Origin: Phreatobacter sp. | GTDB taxonomy: Bacteria > Pseudomonadota > Alphaproteobacteria > Rhizobiales > Phreatobacteraceae | Direction: 5' to 3' | Length of the DNA: 64,000 nt | NCBI RefSeq assembly: GCF_022843985.1 | Contig: NZ_JALHMP010000001.1 | Coordinates: 62,001-126,000, forward strand | Part shown: piece by piece, positions 8,340 through 18,403 of the stretch | Layout: every line of letters starts with the position of its first letter | How positions within the stretch are numbered: the first letter of the stretch is position 1 | Made by a program: the position numbers and the translations under genes | Notes under the pieces: model-generated | What the model was told of the DNA's origin: nothing | The model's database searches: none | The model's input: the letters and a program-made list of their open reading frames with translations, nothing else

Positions 8340-9268
8340 GCCCGCACCACCCATTCGAGGACGGTGTTGGAGAAGGGATCGTCAGGCCGCACGACGAGAT
8401 CGATGAGGAAGCGCATGCCGACCGCCAGCACGACGAGGCCGAGCAGCAGGCGGAGTTCCTCGCCCTTCATCGACAGCGAGGTGCGGGCGCCGAACTGGGC
8501 GCCGACGACGCCGCCGATCATCAGCAGCAGGGCAAGGACCACATCGACAGAGGCATTGGTGGCGGCATGGAAGACCACGGCCATCAGCATCGTCACCAGC
8601 GTCTGCAGGCTGGACGTGCCGATCACCACCGCGGTCGAGACACGCAGGAGATAGACCAGCGCCGGCACGAGCAGGAAGCCGCCGCCAATACCCATGATCG
8701 AGCCGAGGAAGCCGATCCCGAGCCCGATGGCGATGACCGGGATCGCCGAGACGGTGATGCGCGAGCGCGGGAAATGCATGACGAAGGGCAGCCCGGTGCC
8801 GACCCGGCGATCACGGGCCGGCAGCAGCTTCGGCGGCTCTCCCGAACGCGACCGGGCAATGGCCCGCAGGCTCTCGACCACCATCAGCATGCCGATGCCG
8901 CTCAGAAGCGTCACATAGGACAGGGCAATGAAGAGATCGAGCTGCCCCTCGCGCCGCAGCAGCGAGAAGGCAGCAACACCACCGGCCGTGCCAATGACGC
9001 TGCCGATCAGCAGCACCCCGACCAGTTTGGGATCCACCGCGTTCTTGCGCCAGTAGCTCAGGGTACCCGACAGGGACGAGGCGGCGATCTGGCCGGAGAC
9101 GCTGGCGACCGCAATGGCAGGGGGAATGCCGATGAAAATAAGGAGCGGGGTCAGCAGAAAACCGCCGCCGACACCGAACATGCCGGAGATGAATCCGATC
9201 GCCAGTCCCATGCCCAGAATGAGGAGCATGTTGACGGGCAATTCGGCGATCGGAAGGTAAAGCTGCAC
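8336..9268 (-). CDS. Sulfite exporter TauE/SafE family permease
   Basis: An integral membrane transporter of the TauE/SafE (DUF81) family, 310 residues. Seen: the two duplicated family signatures, GFISGMFGVGGGFLLTPLL in the first half and GFLGSIMGIGGGFLLVPAL in the second, with about eight hydrophobic segments. Family members export sulfite, sulfoacetate or related anions, and some have been linked to other small anions. Substrate cannot be told from sequence. It is followed without a gap by the TIGR02186 gene (4-bp overlap). A stretch of about 50 charged residues lies between the halves. Confidence 0.9.
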   Translation of the reverse strand: MQLYLPIAELPVNMLLILGMGLAIGFISGMFGVGGGFLLTPLLIFIGIPPAIAVASVSGQIAASSLSGTLSYWRKNAVDPKLVGVLLIGSVIGTAGGVAAFSLLRREGQLDLFIALSYVTLLSGIGMLMVVESLRAIARSRSGEPPKLLPARDRRVGTGLPFVMHFPRSRITVSAIPVIAIGLGIGFLGSIMGIGGGFLLVPALVYLLRVSTAVVIGTSSLQTLVTMLMAVVFHAATNASVDVVLALLLMIGGVVGAQFGARTSLSMKGEELRLLLGLVVLAVGMRFLIDLVVRPDDPFSNTVLEWVVRA

Positions 9269-9364
9269 GGTTGTCCCCGGCCAGGGTGTGCACCCATCGA
9301 AGGCCGGAAAACAGCCGTCGCGTCAAGGCCCCCACGGCGGCCGCGCGCGCATTTCGGCGCAGGG

Positions 9365-10534
9365 CTAGTATGACCGTGGCATGCCAAGCACATGCTCGCC
9401 GACATAGGCGAGGATCAGGTTGGTGGAGATCGGCGCCACCTGGTAGAGCCGCGTCTCGCGGAACTTGCGCTCGATATCGTAATCGGCGGCGAAGCCGAAA
9501 CCGCCATGGGTCTGGATGCAGGCATTGGCGGCCTCGAAGGAGGCGTCGGCCGCCAGCAGCTTGGCCATGTTCGCCTCGGCGCCGAATTCCTGGCCGGCAT
9601 CGCAGAGCGCCGCGGCCTGGAAGCGCATGAGATCGGCCGCGCGGATGTTCACATAGGCGCGGGCGATGGGGAACTGGACGCCCTGGTTCTGGGCGATCGG
9701 GCGGTCGAAGACGATGCGCTCCGAGCCGTATTTGCGGGCGCGGTCGATGAACCAGTAGCCGTCGCCGATACATTCGGCGGCGATCAGTGTGCGCTCGGCA
9801 TTGAGGCCGGAGAGGATCGTCTTGAAGCCCCTGCCCTCCTCGCCGATGAGATTCTCGGTCGGGATTTCGAGATCGTCGAAGAAGACCTCGTTGGTCTCGT
9901 GGTTGACCATGTTGCGGATGGGGCGGACCGTCATGCCGCGTCCGATGGCCTCACGCAGGTCGACCAGGAAGACGGAGAGACCGTCGGACTTCTTGCGCAC
10001 CTGGTCGATCGGGGTCGTGCGGGCGAGCAGCACCATGAGATCGGAATGCTGCACCCGGCTGGTCCAGACCTTCTGGCCGTTGACGACATAGCGGTCGCCC
10101 TTGCGCACCGCCGTCGTCTTCAGCTTCGTCGTGTCGGTGCCGGTCGTCGGCTCGGTCACGGCCATGCTCTGCAGGCGCAGCTCGCCAGCCGCGATCTTGG
10201 GCAGGTAGCGCGCCTTCTGCGCGTCGGAGCCGCCGCGCAGGATCGTGCCCATGTTGTACATCTGGCCATGGACGGCGCCGGAATTGCCACCGGACCGGTT
10301 GATCTCCTCCATGATGATGGAGGCCTCCGTCAGTCCAAGGCCGGAGCCGCCATATTCGGTCGGGATAAGGGCGGCGAGCCACCCGGCGCGCGTCAGTTCC
10401 TCGGTGAAGGCCTCGGGATAGCCGCGTTCCTCGTCGATCCCGCGCCAATAGGCATCGTCATAGCGGCCACACAGGTCGCGCACGGCGTCCCTGAGGTCGG
10501 CATGGTCGGCGGCGTCCGGGATGGTCAGCGGCAT
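9365..10534 (-). CDS. Acyl-CoA dehydrogenase family protein
   Basis: An FAD-dependent dehydrogenase of 389 residues, cytoplasmic. It would introduce a 2,3-double bond in an acyl-CoA and pass electrons to ETF. Seen: the family segments IPTEYGGSGLGLTEA, MAVTEPTTGTDTTKLKT (flavin-binding), NGQKVWTS, GFKTILSGLNAERTLIAAE, and the C-terminal CIQTHGGFGFAADYDIERKFRE. The usual catalytic Glu position is not obvious; family members place it differently, so the substrate is left open. Start: ATG at 10534 is preceded by GGAGATCTCC, whereas the longer frame adds 45 non-conserved residues. Single gene. Confidence 0.9.
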   Translation of the reverse strand: MPLTIPDAADHADLRDAVRDLCGRYDDAYWRGIDEERGYPEAFTEELTRAGWLAALIPTEYGGSGLGLTEASIIMEEINRSGGNSGAVHGQMYNMGTILRGGSDAQKARYLPKIAAGELRLQSMAVTEPTTGTDTTKLKTTAVRKGDRYVVNGQKVWTSRVQHSDLMVLLARTTPIDQVRKKSDGLSVFLVDLREAIGRGMTVRPIRNMVNHETNEVFFDDLEIPTENLIGEEGRGFKTILSGLNAERTLIAAECIGDGYWFIDRARKYGSERIVFDRPIAQNQGVQFPIARAYVNIRAADLMRFQAAALCDAGQEFGAEANMAKLLAADASFEAANACIQTHGGFGFAADYDIERKFRETRLYQVAPISTNLILAYVGEHVLGMPRSY

Positions 10535-10687
10535 CGGAGATCTCCAGCGGCTGGGTTTATGGGTCGCTTCGGCGGGACTGGAAAGCCCCCCGGAGGGAGG
10601 ACGGCGGCGCAATCCTTGCTTGCGTGAACCGGGCGTCCCCATCTCTGCCTTTGACCGGCCGGTCGTCACCCTTTACCCATCATTGCC

Positions 10688-13600
10688 ATGGCCATTCTTG
10701 CGAAGCTGCATCACGTCACGCGATATCTCTACGACCGCCCGGTCATGCTGGGCCCGCAAGTGATCCGCCTGCGCCCCGCCCCGCACAGCCGCACCACCAT
10801 CCCGAGCTACTCCCTCAAGGTGCTCCCTGAGCCGCATTTCGTGAACTGGCAGCAGGACCCGCACGGCAACTGGCTGGCGCGCTTCGTCTTTCCCGAGAAG
10901 ACGACCGAGTTCTCGGTGACCGTCGACCTGGTCGCCGACATGGCGGTGGTCAATCCCTTCGACTTCTTCATCGAGAGCTATGCCGACACCTTCCCCTTCG
11001 CCTATGCGCCGGCGCTGGCCGAGGAGCTGGCCCCCTATCTCGCTATCGAGCCTACCGAGGCGCCGTTCGAGCGCTACCTCGCCGGGATCCCGCGCGGGCC
11101 GAAACAGACCATCGATTTTCTCGTTGCCCTCAATCAGCAGCTGCAGCAGGACATCCGCTACATCGTAAGGATGGAGCCGGGCGTCCAGACGCCCGACGAG
11201 ACCCTGGAGAACGCGTCGGGCTCCTGCCGCGATTCGGCCTGGCTGCTCGTGCAACTGGCCCGGCGTCTCGGCCTCGCTGCCCGCTTCGTTTCCGGGTACC
11301 TCATCCAGTTGAAGCCGGACCTCAAGGCGCTGGACGGGCCGGCGGGCACGGACAAGGATTTCACCGACCTCCATGCCTGGACCGAGATCTATATTCCCGG
11401 CGCCGGCTGGATCGGCCTCGATCCGACATCTGGGCTGCTCTGCGGCGAGGGCCATATTCCTCTGGCGGCGACGCCCCACTACCGCTCGGCCGCGCCGATC
11501 TCCGGCGCCGTCGAGCCGGCGGAGGTGTCCTTCGCGTTCGACATGCGCGTCGACCGGATCGACGAGCGCCCGCGCGTCACCGCGCCCTTTTCCGACGACG
11601 CCTGGCAGCGCCTGGACGCCCTCGGCGAGCGCGTCGATGCCGATCTCGTGGCCGGGGATGTCCGCCTCACCATGGGCGGCGAGCCGACCTTCATCTCCAT
11701 CGACGATTACGAAGGCGAGGAGTGGAACACCGCCGCCGTCGGACCGACCAAGCGGGACCGGGCCGACGCCCTCATCCGGCGGCTGCGCGACACATTCGCG
11801 CCCGGAGGCTTCCTCCATTACGGCCAGGGCAAATGGTATCCCGGAGAAAGCCTGCCGCGCTGGACCTTCGCCCTCTACTGGCGCCGCGACGGCAAGCCGG
11901 TCTGGCGCGACGAAAGCCTGATCGCCCGCGAGGCGGCGGCAACGCCGGCGACGATCGACGGCGCCGGGGCGCTCGCTGCAGGGATCGCCGAGAAACTCGG
12001 CCTCGACGGCGAGGCGGCGCTTCCCGCCTATGAGGACCCGGCGCACTGGGTGATCAAGGAGGCCGAGCTTCCGGTCAATGTCGATGCGCTCGATTCCAAG
12101 CTCGAGGATGCCGAGGCCCGCGCCCGCATCGCGCGCGTCTTTGCACGCGGCCTGACCCATCCCTCGGGCTATGTCCTGCCCATCCAGCGCTGGAACGCCG
12201 CACCGGCCAAATCCAACTGGATGACGGAGAAGTGGAAGCTGAAGCGCGAGAAGCTTTTTCTCGTGCCCGGCGACAGCCCGGTGGGCTACCGCCTTCCCCT
12301 CGCCTCCCTGCCCTATGTGCCGCCGGCCTCATATCCCTATGTCGTCGCCGCCGATCCCTGGACCGTGCCGGCCGACCTGCCCGATCCCCGCGAGATCGAG
12401 GGGCGGATAGCCCAGCGCGTCTCGGGCGAGCGCGAGCGCGAGGCGGACCGCACAGAGCAGGTCGAACAGGTCCTGACAGAGGACAATTCGGTCCGCACCG
12501 CTCTGGCCGTCGAGCCGCGCGACGGACGGCTCTGCGTCTTCATGCCGCCGACCGAGCGGCTGGAAGACTATCTCGAACTCCTGACCGCCACCGAGGCCAC
12601 CGCCAAGGAGCTCGGCCTCACCGTCCATGTCGAGGGCTATCCGCCGCCGACGGATCCCCGTCTCAACGTCATCAAGGTGACGCCCGATCCCGGCGTCATC
12701 GAGGTGAACGTCCACCCCGCCGCCTCCTGGCGCGACTGTGTCGCGATCACGCAAGGCCTCTACGAGGAGGCGCGGCTGGCGCGCCTCGGAACCGAGAAAT
12801 TCATGCTCGACGGCCGCCATACCGGCACAGGTGGCGGCAATCACGTCGTGGTCGGCGGGGCGCGGCCGGCCGATTCCCCCTTCCTGCGGCGACCCGATCT
12901 CCTGAAGAGCCTCGTCCTCTATTGGCAGCGTCACCCCTCGCTGTCCTATCTGTTCTCCGGGCTCTTCATCGGCCCGACAAGCCAGGCGCCGCGGGTCGAC
13001 GAGGCCCGCCATGACGGGCTCTACGAGCTTGAGATCGCCATGGCCATGGTGCCGAAGCCCGGCGAGGGCGATGCGCCCGCGCCATGGCTGGTGGACCGGC
13101 TGTTCCGCAACCTGCTGGTCGATTCCACCGGCAATACCCACCGCACCGAGCTGTGTATCGACAAGCTGTTCTCGCCCGACAGCCCATCGGGCCGGCTCGG
13201 CCTCGTCGAGTTCCGCGGCTTCGAAATGCCGCCCGACCCGCGCATGAGCCTTGCCCAGCAGCTGCTGATCCGCGCCCTCGTCGCCTGGTTCTGGAAGGAA
13301 CCGCAGGACGGACCGCTGGTGCGCTGGGGCACGGCGCTGCACGACCGGTTCATGCTGCCGCATTTCGTCTGGGAGGATTTTCTCGGCGTGCTCGGCGATC
13401 TCGGCCGCGCCGGCTATGCCTTCGACCCTGCCTGGTTCGAGGCGCAGTTCGAGTTCCGCTTCCCTCTGGCCGGCCAGGTCGACCATGCGGGGGTCCGCAT
13501 GGAGATCCGGCAGGCGCTGGAACCCTGGCACGTGCTCGGCGAGGAGGGAGCGATCGGCGGCACCGTGCGCTTCGTCGATTCCTCCGTGGAGCGCCTGCAG

Positions 13601-14008
13601 GTGCGGCTCGTCGGCCTGCAGCCTGAACGCCACACGGTTACCTGCAACGGCCGGCCGGTGCCGCTGACCGCCACGGGACGCAGCGGCGAGTTCGTCGGCG
13701 GCGTGCGCTACAAGGCCTGGCAGCCGCCGTCAGGGCTGCATCCGACCATCCCTGTCCATGCGCCGCTGACCTTCGACATCGTCGATGTCTGGGGCCGCCG
13801 CTCGATGGGCGGCTGCGTCTATCACGTCGCCCATCCCGGCGGCCGCAACTACGATACGTTCCCCGTCAATGCCTATGAAGCCGAGGCCCGCCGCCGCGCC
13901 CGGTTCCAGGATCACGGCCATACGCCGGGCCTGGTCGATCCGCCGCGCGGCGAACGGTCGGGGGAGTTTCCCGCGACCCTCGACCTGCGGCGTCCACCGG
14001 TGCATTGA
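10688..14008 (+). CDS. Transglutaminase-like domain fused to DUF2126 (predicted permuted glutamine-synthetase-like ligase)
   Basis: A 1106-residue cytoplasmic protein. Residues about 1-285 form a bacterial transglutaminase-like (TGc) domain with a complete papain-like triad: Cys180 in GSCRDSAW, His229 in DLHAWTEIY, Asp245 in GLDPTSG. The rest is DUF2126, with a conserved [11 protein letters not shown] motif at about 711-721. Comparative genomics of amidoligases (Iyer and Aravind's group, 2009) described a widespread predicted peptide-tagging system with a circularly permuted glutamine-synthetase-like ligase, a permuted ATP-grasp, an alpha-helical domain and an NTN peptidase. I recall DUF2126 as that ligase. 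First gene of a three-gene operon, 6 bp from the next start. Substrate unknown. Confidence 0.88.
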   Translation: MAILAKLHHVTRYLYDRPVMLGPQVIRLRPAPHSRTTIPSYSLKVLPEPHFVNWQQDPHGNWLARFVFPEKTTEFSVTVDLVADMAVVNPFDFFIESYADTFPFAYAPALAEELAPYLAIEPTEAPFERYLAGIPRGPKQTIDFLVALNQQLQQDIRYIVRMEPGVQTPDETLENASGSCRDSAWLLVQLARRLGLAARFVSGYLIQLKPDLKALDGPAGTDKDFTDLHAWTEIYIPGAGWIGLDPTSGLLCGEGHIPLAATPHYRSAAPISGAVEPAEVSFAFDMRVDRIDERPRVTAPFSDDAWQRLDALGERVDADLVAGDVRLTMGGEPTFISIDDYEGEEWNTAAVGPTKRDRADALIRRLRDTFAPGGFLHYGQGKWYPGESLPRWTFALYWRRDGKPVWRDESLIAREAAATPATIDGAGALAAGIAEKLGLDGEAALPAYEDPAHWVIKEAELPVNVDALDSKLEDAEARARIARVFARGLTHPSGYVLPIQRWNAAPAKSNWMTEKWKLKREKLFLVPGDSPVGYRLPLASLPYVPPASYPYVVAADPWTVPADLPDPREIEGRIAQRVSGEREREADRTEQVEQVLTEDNSVRTALAVEPRDGRLCVFMPPTERLEDYLELLTATEATAKELGLTVHVEGYPPPTDPRLNVIKVTPDPGVIEVNVHPAASWRDCVAITQGLYEEARLARLGTEKFMLDGRHTGTGGGNHVVVGGARPADSPFLRRPDLLKSLVLYWQRHPSLSYLFSGLFIGPTSQAPRVDEARHDGLYELEIAMAMVPKPGEGDAPAPWLVDRLFRNLLVDSTGNTHRTELCIDKLFSPDSPSGRLGLVEFRGFEMPPDPRMSLAQQLLIRALVAWFWKEPQDGPLVRWGTALHDRFMLPHFVWEDFLGVLGDLGRAGYAFDPAWFEAQFEFRFPLAGQVDHAGVRMEIRQALEPWHVLGEEGAIGGTVRFVDSSVERLQVRLVGLQPERHTVTCNGRPVPLTATGRSGEFVGGVRYKAWQPPSGLHPTIPVHAPLTFDIVDVWGRRSMGGCVYHVAHPGGRNYDTFPVNAYEAEARRRARFQDHGHTPGLVDPPRGERSGEFPATLDLRRPPVH

Positions 14009-14014
14009 GACACC

Positions 14015-16516
14015 ATGACCTTCCGGAGCCAACGCACGACCGATCACCGCGCCGAGCGCATCCTGGCGATGCTGGCGCGCTATCAGCCGGTGCCGGGTGT
14101 CTATGACGAGATCCTCGATGAGAAGGGTGAACCGCGCGCGCATTGGAAGCCGGTGCTCGCCACCCTCGCCGATCTCGGGCCGCGGGAACTCGAGAAGCGT
14201 TTCGCCGGCGCGGACCGCTTCATGCGGGATTCCGGCGTCTATTACCGCGTCTATGACGACCCGCAGAGCGGCGAGCGGGCCTGGCCACTGGCCCATCTGC
14301 CGCTGGTGATCGCCCCCGACGAGTGGAAAGCCCTCTCGGCAGGCTTGCGCGAGAGAGCCGAACTGCTCGAACTCGTCGTGAAGGACCTGTTCGGTCCCGC
14401 CGATCTTGTGCGCGACGGGCTGGTCCCCGGCGCGACCATCGCGGGATCCCCGGATTTCCTGCGCCCGCTGGTCGGCACCCCGCCGCGCGGCGGCGCGCAT
14501 CTGCTCTACTATGCCGTCGATGTCGGCCGCGGCCCGGACGGCCGCTGGTGGGTGCTCGGCGACCGGGCCCAGGCCCCGTCGGGCGCCGGCTACGCGCTGC
14601 AGAACCGGCTCGCCATGGCGCGCTCGCTCCCCGAGATCTATCGCAACCTGCCGGTGGAGAGGCTCGCCGGCTTCTTTCAGGCGCTGCGCTCGGAATTCTC
14701 CTCGCATGCGACCGCGACGGATTCGCGCGTCGCGGTGCTGACGCCCGGGCCGCTCAACGAGACCTATTTCGAACATGCCTTCCTGGCGCGCTATCTCGGC
14801 TTCCTCCTGGCCGAGGGCGCCGATCTCACCGTGCGTGACGACACCCTCTATGTCCGCACAGTGTCGGGCCTGAAGAAGCTGGAAATGGTTTGGCGCCGCC
14901 TCGACGCCGATTTCGCCGATCCGCTTGAGCTCAATCCGCGCTCGCAGCTCGGCGTCGCCGGCCTCGTCCACGCCATCCGCTCGGGCAAGGTGACCCTGGC
15001 CAATGCGCTGGGATCGGGTGTGCTGGAGGCGCGATCCCTCCTCGCCTTCCTGCCCTCGGTCGCCCGCGCCCGCCTCGGCCGCGACCTCGCGATCCCGCAT
15101 GTCGCAACCTGGTGGTGCGGCCAGCCGCTGGAGCGTGGCGCCGTCATCGCCGATCTTGACTCCTTCGTGATCGCGCCGGCCTTCACCCAGACCATTCCCG
15201 GGCTGCTCGACGAAGGGGCGGTGCTGGCCTCCAGCCTGTCGCCGGAGCACCGCCTGCGGCTGGCCGAGGAAATCCGCCTGCGCGGATCGGACTTCGTCGC
15301 CCAGGAGGTCGTCAAGCTCTCGACCATGCCGGTCTGGAACGACGGCTATCTGGAGCCGCGCCCGTTCATCCTGCGCCTGTTCCTGGCGCGGGTGGGTGAC
15401 GGCTGGGAGGTGATGCCCGGCGGTTTCTGCCGCATCGGCGACCGGGTCGATGCCCGGGCCGTGACGATGCAGCGCGACGGCCGCTCGGCCGATGTCTGCG
15501 TCCTGGCTGAGGGGCCGGTCGCCGAGACGACGCTCCTGCCGACGCCCGACAAGATCGAACTGAAGCGATCGACCTCGTCCCTTCCCAGCCGCGCCGCGGA
15601 CAACCTGTTCTGGCTCGCACGCTATATGGAAAGGGCCGAGGGGACCCTGCGCCTCCTGCGCGCGCTCGGCGACCAGGTCGGCAGCGGCGAGACGACAGGG
15701 CCCGACATGCTCAAGCGTCTGGTCGATCTGCTGGTGACCTGGGAGGCCCTGCCGAAGGACACCGTGCTCACCGAGCCACAGGCAGTCGCTGCAGCCGTGC
15801 TGCATGGGCGCGCGCCGGGCGGGCTGCTGTCGCTGGCGCGGGCGGCGCATAATGCCGCCTCCGTCATCCGCGACCGGTTCTCGCCCGACGCCTGGAAGAC
15901 CATCACCGACATGGTCCATCTGGCGGAAAGCGACGATCGCCTCGAGGCCGGCGCCCTCGACCGGGTCGAGACCGGGCTCAGGCTTGCCGCCGTCTTTTCG
16001 GGCCTCACCCAGGAGAACATGAACCAGCTCATCGGCTGGCGCTTCCTGAAGATCGGCAAGCGGATCGAGCGGGCCCTGGCCATCTGCCGGTTCGGACGCA
16101 ATTTCGGCGACGCGCGGTCGGGGACGGCGGGGCTCGACCTGCTGCTGGCCCTGGCGGACAGCCAGATCACCTATCGGCGCCGCTATGTGATGATCGCCGC
16201 CCGGGCACCGGTGCTGGACCTCATCGTGCTCGATCCCAACAACCCCCGCTCCGTCGCCTTTCAGGTCGAGCGGATCGCCGACCATCTCGCCCACCTCCCC
16301 GACCATGCCGCCGACGGACGGCTGAACGTGCCGGAGAAGCTGATCGCCCGGACGCGTGTCGACCTGCAGACGGCGGATGCCCATACGCTCGACAGCAGAC
16401 AGATCCTCGCCATCGAGCAGCGGCTGATGGCGATCTCCGACGAGGTCTCCGAGCGTTACTTCACGCATCGCGACGGGGCGCCCCCCGTCGGTGCCGCCGC
16501 CAGTGATCTGTTCTGA
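14015..16516 (+). CDS. Circularly permuted ATP-grasp domain fused to alpha-E domain
   Basis: An 833-residue fusion of two proteins usually encoded separately. Residues about 1-480 are a circularly permuted type 2 ATP-grasp ligase (DUF404/DUF407), seen in MRDSGVYYRVYDD, HLLYYAVDVGRGPDGRWWVLGDRAQAP-type motif and LLDEGAVLASSLSPE. Residues about 525-833 are the all-helical alpha-E (DUF403) domain starting at SRAADNLFWLARYMERAE. ATP-grasp enzymes make an acyl-phosphate and join it to an amine; alpha-E is a helical partner of unknown activity. It starts 6 bp after the DUF2126 gene, and its TGA overlaps the next ATG by one base, so the three proteins are probably made together. No signal peptide. 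Confidence 0.9.
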   Translation: MTFRSQRTTDHRAERILAMLARYQPVPGVYDEILDEKGEPRAHWKPVLATLADLGPRELEKRFAGADRFMRDSGVYYRVYDDPQSGERAWPLAHLPLVIAPDEWKALSAGLRERAELLELVVKDLFGPADLVRDGLVPGATIAGSPDFLRPLVGTPPRGGAHLLYYAVDVGRGPDGRWWVLGDRAQAPSGAGYALQNRLAMARSLPEIYRNLPVERLAGFFQALRSEFSSHATATDSRVAVLTPGPLNETYFEHAFLARYLGFLLAEGADLTVRDDTLYVRTVSGLKKLEMVWRRLDADFADPLELNPRSQLGVAGLVHAIRSGKVTLANALGSGVLEARSLLAFLPSVARARLGRDLAIPHVATWWCGQPLERGAVIADLDSFVIAPAFTQTIPGLLDEGAVLASSLSPEHRLRLAEEIRLRGSDFVAQEVVKLSTMPVWNDGYLEPRPFILRLFLARVGDGWEVMPGGFCRIGDRVDARAVTMQRDGRSADVCVLAEGPVAETTLLPTPDKIELKRSTSSLPSRAADNLFWLARYMERAEGTLRLLRALGDQVGSGETTGPDMLKRLVDLLVTWEALPKDTVLTEPQAVAAAVLHGRAPGGLLSLARAAHNAASVIRDRFSPDAWKTITDMVHLAESDDRLEAGALDRVETGLRLAAVFSGLTQENMNQLIGWRFLKIGKRIERALAICRFGRNFGDARSGTAGLDLLLALADSQITYRRRYVMIAARAPVLDLIVLDPNNPRSVAFQVERIADHLAHLPDHAADGRLNVPEKLIARTRVDLQTADAHTLDSRQILAIEQRLMAISDEVSERYFTHRDGAPPVGAAASDLF

Positions 16517-17397
16517 TGCGCTACCAGGTCCGCCAGGTCACTGATTACAGCTATGCCCGCCCGGTGGCATTCGCTCAGCACGTGCTGCGCATCGTGCCGG
16601 TTGACCGCCCGGGCCAGACCGTCTCGCATTGCGATATCGCCATCACCCCGAACCCGGCCATGCGCCGCGACGACACCGACTTCTTCGGCAACCGGCGCAT
16701 CTTTCTCGATTTCGACCACCCGCACCGGGCCCTGACGATCGAAATGCGGGCGGACATCACCGTGGCGGGAACGAGCCGTCCGCTGCCCGGCATGGACCCG
16801 CCCTGGGAGCGCGTGCGCGAGACCGCCTTCGCCAGCGCCGACATGTCGCCGTCTTCGCCGGTACACGCGCTCTTCCCCTCGACCTACGTGCCGCGCGACC
16901 CGATGATCCGCGCCTATGCCAGCGCGTCATTCCCGCCGGGGCGGCCGGTTCTCGAAGCCGCCTTCGACCTGGCCAAACGCATCCGCGACGACTTCACCTA
17001 TGCGCCGGGCACCACCGATACCTCGACGCCGGCCGCCAAGGCCTTCGCCATGCGCCGTGGCGTCTGCCAGGACTTCACCCACATCATGATCTCGGGCCTG
17101 CGCGGCCTCGGCCTGCCGGCGGCCTATGTCTCGGGCTTCCTGCGCACGATTCCGCCCCCGGGCAAACCGCGCCTGGAAGGCGCAGACGCGACCCATGCCT
17201 GGGTGTCGCTGTGGTGCGGACCTGAACTGGGTTGGTGGGGGCTCGACCCCACCAACGGGCTGATCGTCGGCGAGGACCACATCGTGCTGGCCATCGGCCG
17301 CGACTTCGTCGACGTCGCGCCGAATGGCGGCGTGGTCATCGCCGCCGGTGACCATGACATCGCGGTGGCGGTGGACGTGAAGCCGCTGGGGGCGTGA
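16516..17397 (+). CDS. Transglutaminase family cysteine protease-like protein
   Basis: A 293-residue protein with an N-terminal beta region (Bact_transglu_N) and a TGc domain. The catalytic triad is intact: Cys184 in RRGVCQDFTH, His227 in DATHAWVSL and Asp244 in GLDPTNG. Such domains act mostly as peptidases or amide-exchange enzymes. Start ATG overlaps the preceding stop (TGATG). In the predicted tagging operon it could remove or transfer the peptide added by the two ligases. No signal peptide, so cytoplasmic. The NTN-hydrolase (proteasome-like) peptidase often found with these genes is not in this window. Confidence 0.9.
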   Translation: MRYQVRQVTDYSYARPVAFAQHVLRIVPVDRPGQTVSHCDIAITPNPAMRRDDTDFFGNRRIFLDFDHPHRALTIEMRADITVAGTSRPLPGMDPPWERVRETAFASADMSPSSPVHALFPSTYVPRDPMIRAYASASFPPGRPVLEAAFDLAKRIRDDFTYAPGTTDTSTPAAKAFAMRRGVCQDFTHIMISGLRGLGLPAAYVSGFLRTIPPPGKPRLEGADATHAWVSLWCGPELGWWGLDPTNGLIVGEDHIVLAIGRDFVDVAPNGGVVIAAGDHDIAVAVDVKPLGA

Positions 17398-17518
17398 GCC
17401 GGATCCGGCGTCGCCGTTAACCCGCTGGTCGACATCGCATTACATCCTCATTTCCCTTCTATTTTCGCGTTTGTTTTATGGATTTTTGCGAAGATCATCT
17501 CGAAGGGAGGGTCTCGCA

Positions 17519-18340
17519 ATGTCCCTGCTTCTGTCGCCGACCGCCATTATGGGACTTCCGGGAAAGGCCGCGCCGCAGCCGTTGCTCAGCGAACCGGATG
17601 AAGCGCCTCGCCACAGCGAATTGCTCAAGCGGCTGGGCATTCACAGCTGGTCCATCGACCTGAAGACCGAGCGGGTGCGCTGGGAGACCGTCGGTGCCAA
17701 CGCGCGGACCGTCGTCATCAAGGCGACGCTCACGGATCTGCTGAAGCAGGCCCATGACGAGGATGCCGCCAAGTTCCGCGCCCATCTGAAACAGGCGATC
17801 GATGCCGGCAGCGCAGGGCCCGATCGATTCCGCTTCGACGACCTCGACCATGCCGGCAGCGAGATCGAATCGGTCTGCGTGCTGAAATGGCTGTCGGGAC
17901 ACCCGGTGGTGGTAGGCCTCTATCGCAAATGTGAGAAGGAAAGGCGCCAGGCCGCAATGGTTGGCGCCTTGCGGACCAGTCTCGACACTCTCATCGCCGA
18001 ATCCACCAGCTGTATGGTTGTGCTCGCCCGCGACGGCACGATCCTCAACTGCAACGCCGCCTTCCTGAAGTGCCTCAATGTACGGGACCGGCGGATGGTG
18101 ATCCGCCAGAACGTCCTCGGACTGGTCGAGAGCCTGTCCGAACGGCTGGAAGCCATCATTCGCGGTGCGCTGCTCTCGAGCGAGGCGCTCGCCGGCCAGT
18201 CCGTCATGACCTTCTCGGGCGGCCAGGTGCGCAATGTCCGGTGGAAGGCTTTCGGAATCGGCTTCCTCCGCGGAGACGGAGCGACGCGGGTCTTCTCCTT
18301 CGACCTGCGCCGTGTCGAGGGCGACGACCTCCTCGACTAG
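17519..18340 (+). CDS. PAS-domain protein without output domain
   Basis: A 273-residue protein not matched to a named family. Two PAS-like units are suggested: about residues 35-140 (HSWSIDLKTERVRWE, a divergent sensory fold) and about 160-270 (TLIAESTSCMVVLARDGTILNCNAAFLKCL, a clearer PAS signature). No kinase, GGDEF, HTH or methyl-accepting domain follows, so it may sense a ligand or redox state and act through a partner. Start: ATG at 17519 has a strong Shine-Dalgarno (GAAGGGAGGG) 7-8 bp upstream; the longer frame adds 16 residues before it. It lies 121 bp downstream of the ligase operon on the same strand and may be independent. Confidence 0.7.
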   Translation: MSLLLSPTAIMGLPGKAAPQPLLSEPDEAPRHSELLKRLGIHSWSIDLKTERVRWETVGANARTVVIKATLTDLLKQAHDEDAAKFRAHLKQAIDAGSAGPDRFRFDDLDHAGSEIESVCVLKWLSGHPVVVGLYRKCEKERRQAAMVGALRTSLDTLIAESTSCMVVLARDGTILNCNAAFLKCLNVRDRRMVIRQNVLGLVESLSERLEAIIRGALLSSEALAGQSVMTFSGGQVRNVRWKAFGIGFLRGDGATRVFSFDLRRVEGDDLLD

Positions 18341-18403
18341 CCCGCCCGTCCCCAGAAAGCGCGCCAAGACGCCGGCAGGGATCCGGATGCCGGCCGGCCC
18401 GCC

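Noticed and set aside
13730-16468. A 912-residue open frame on the minus strand, antisense to the ATP-grasp gene
   Set aside because: High-GC codon bias of the real gene on the other strand makes long antisense frames common. The translation is Arg/Gly/Asp-rich with no domain pattern, while the plus-strand product is clearly conserved.
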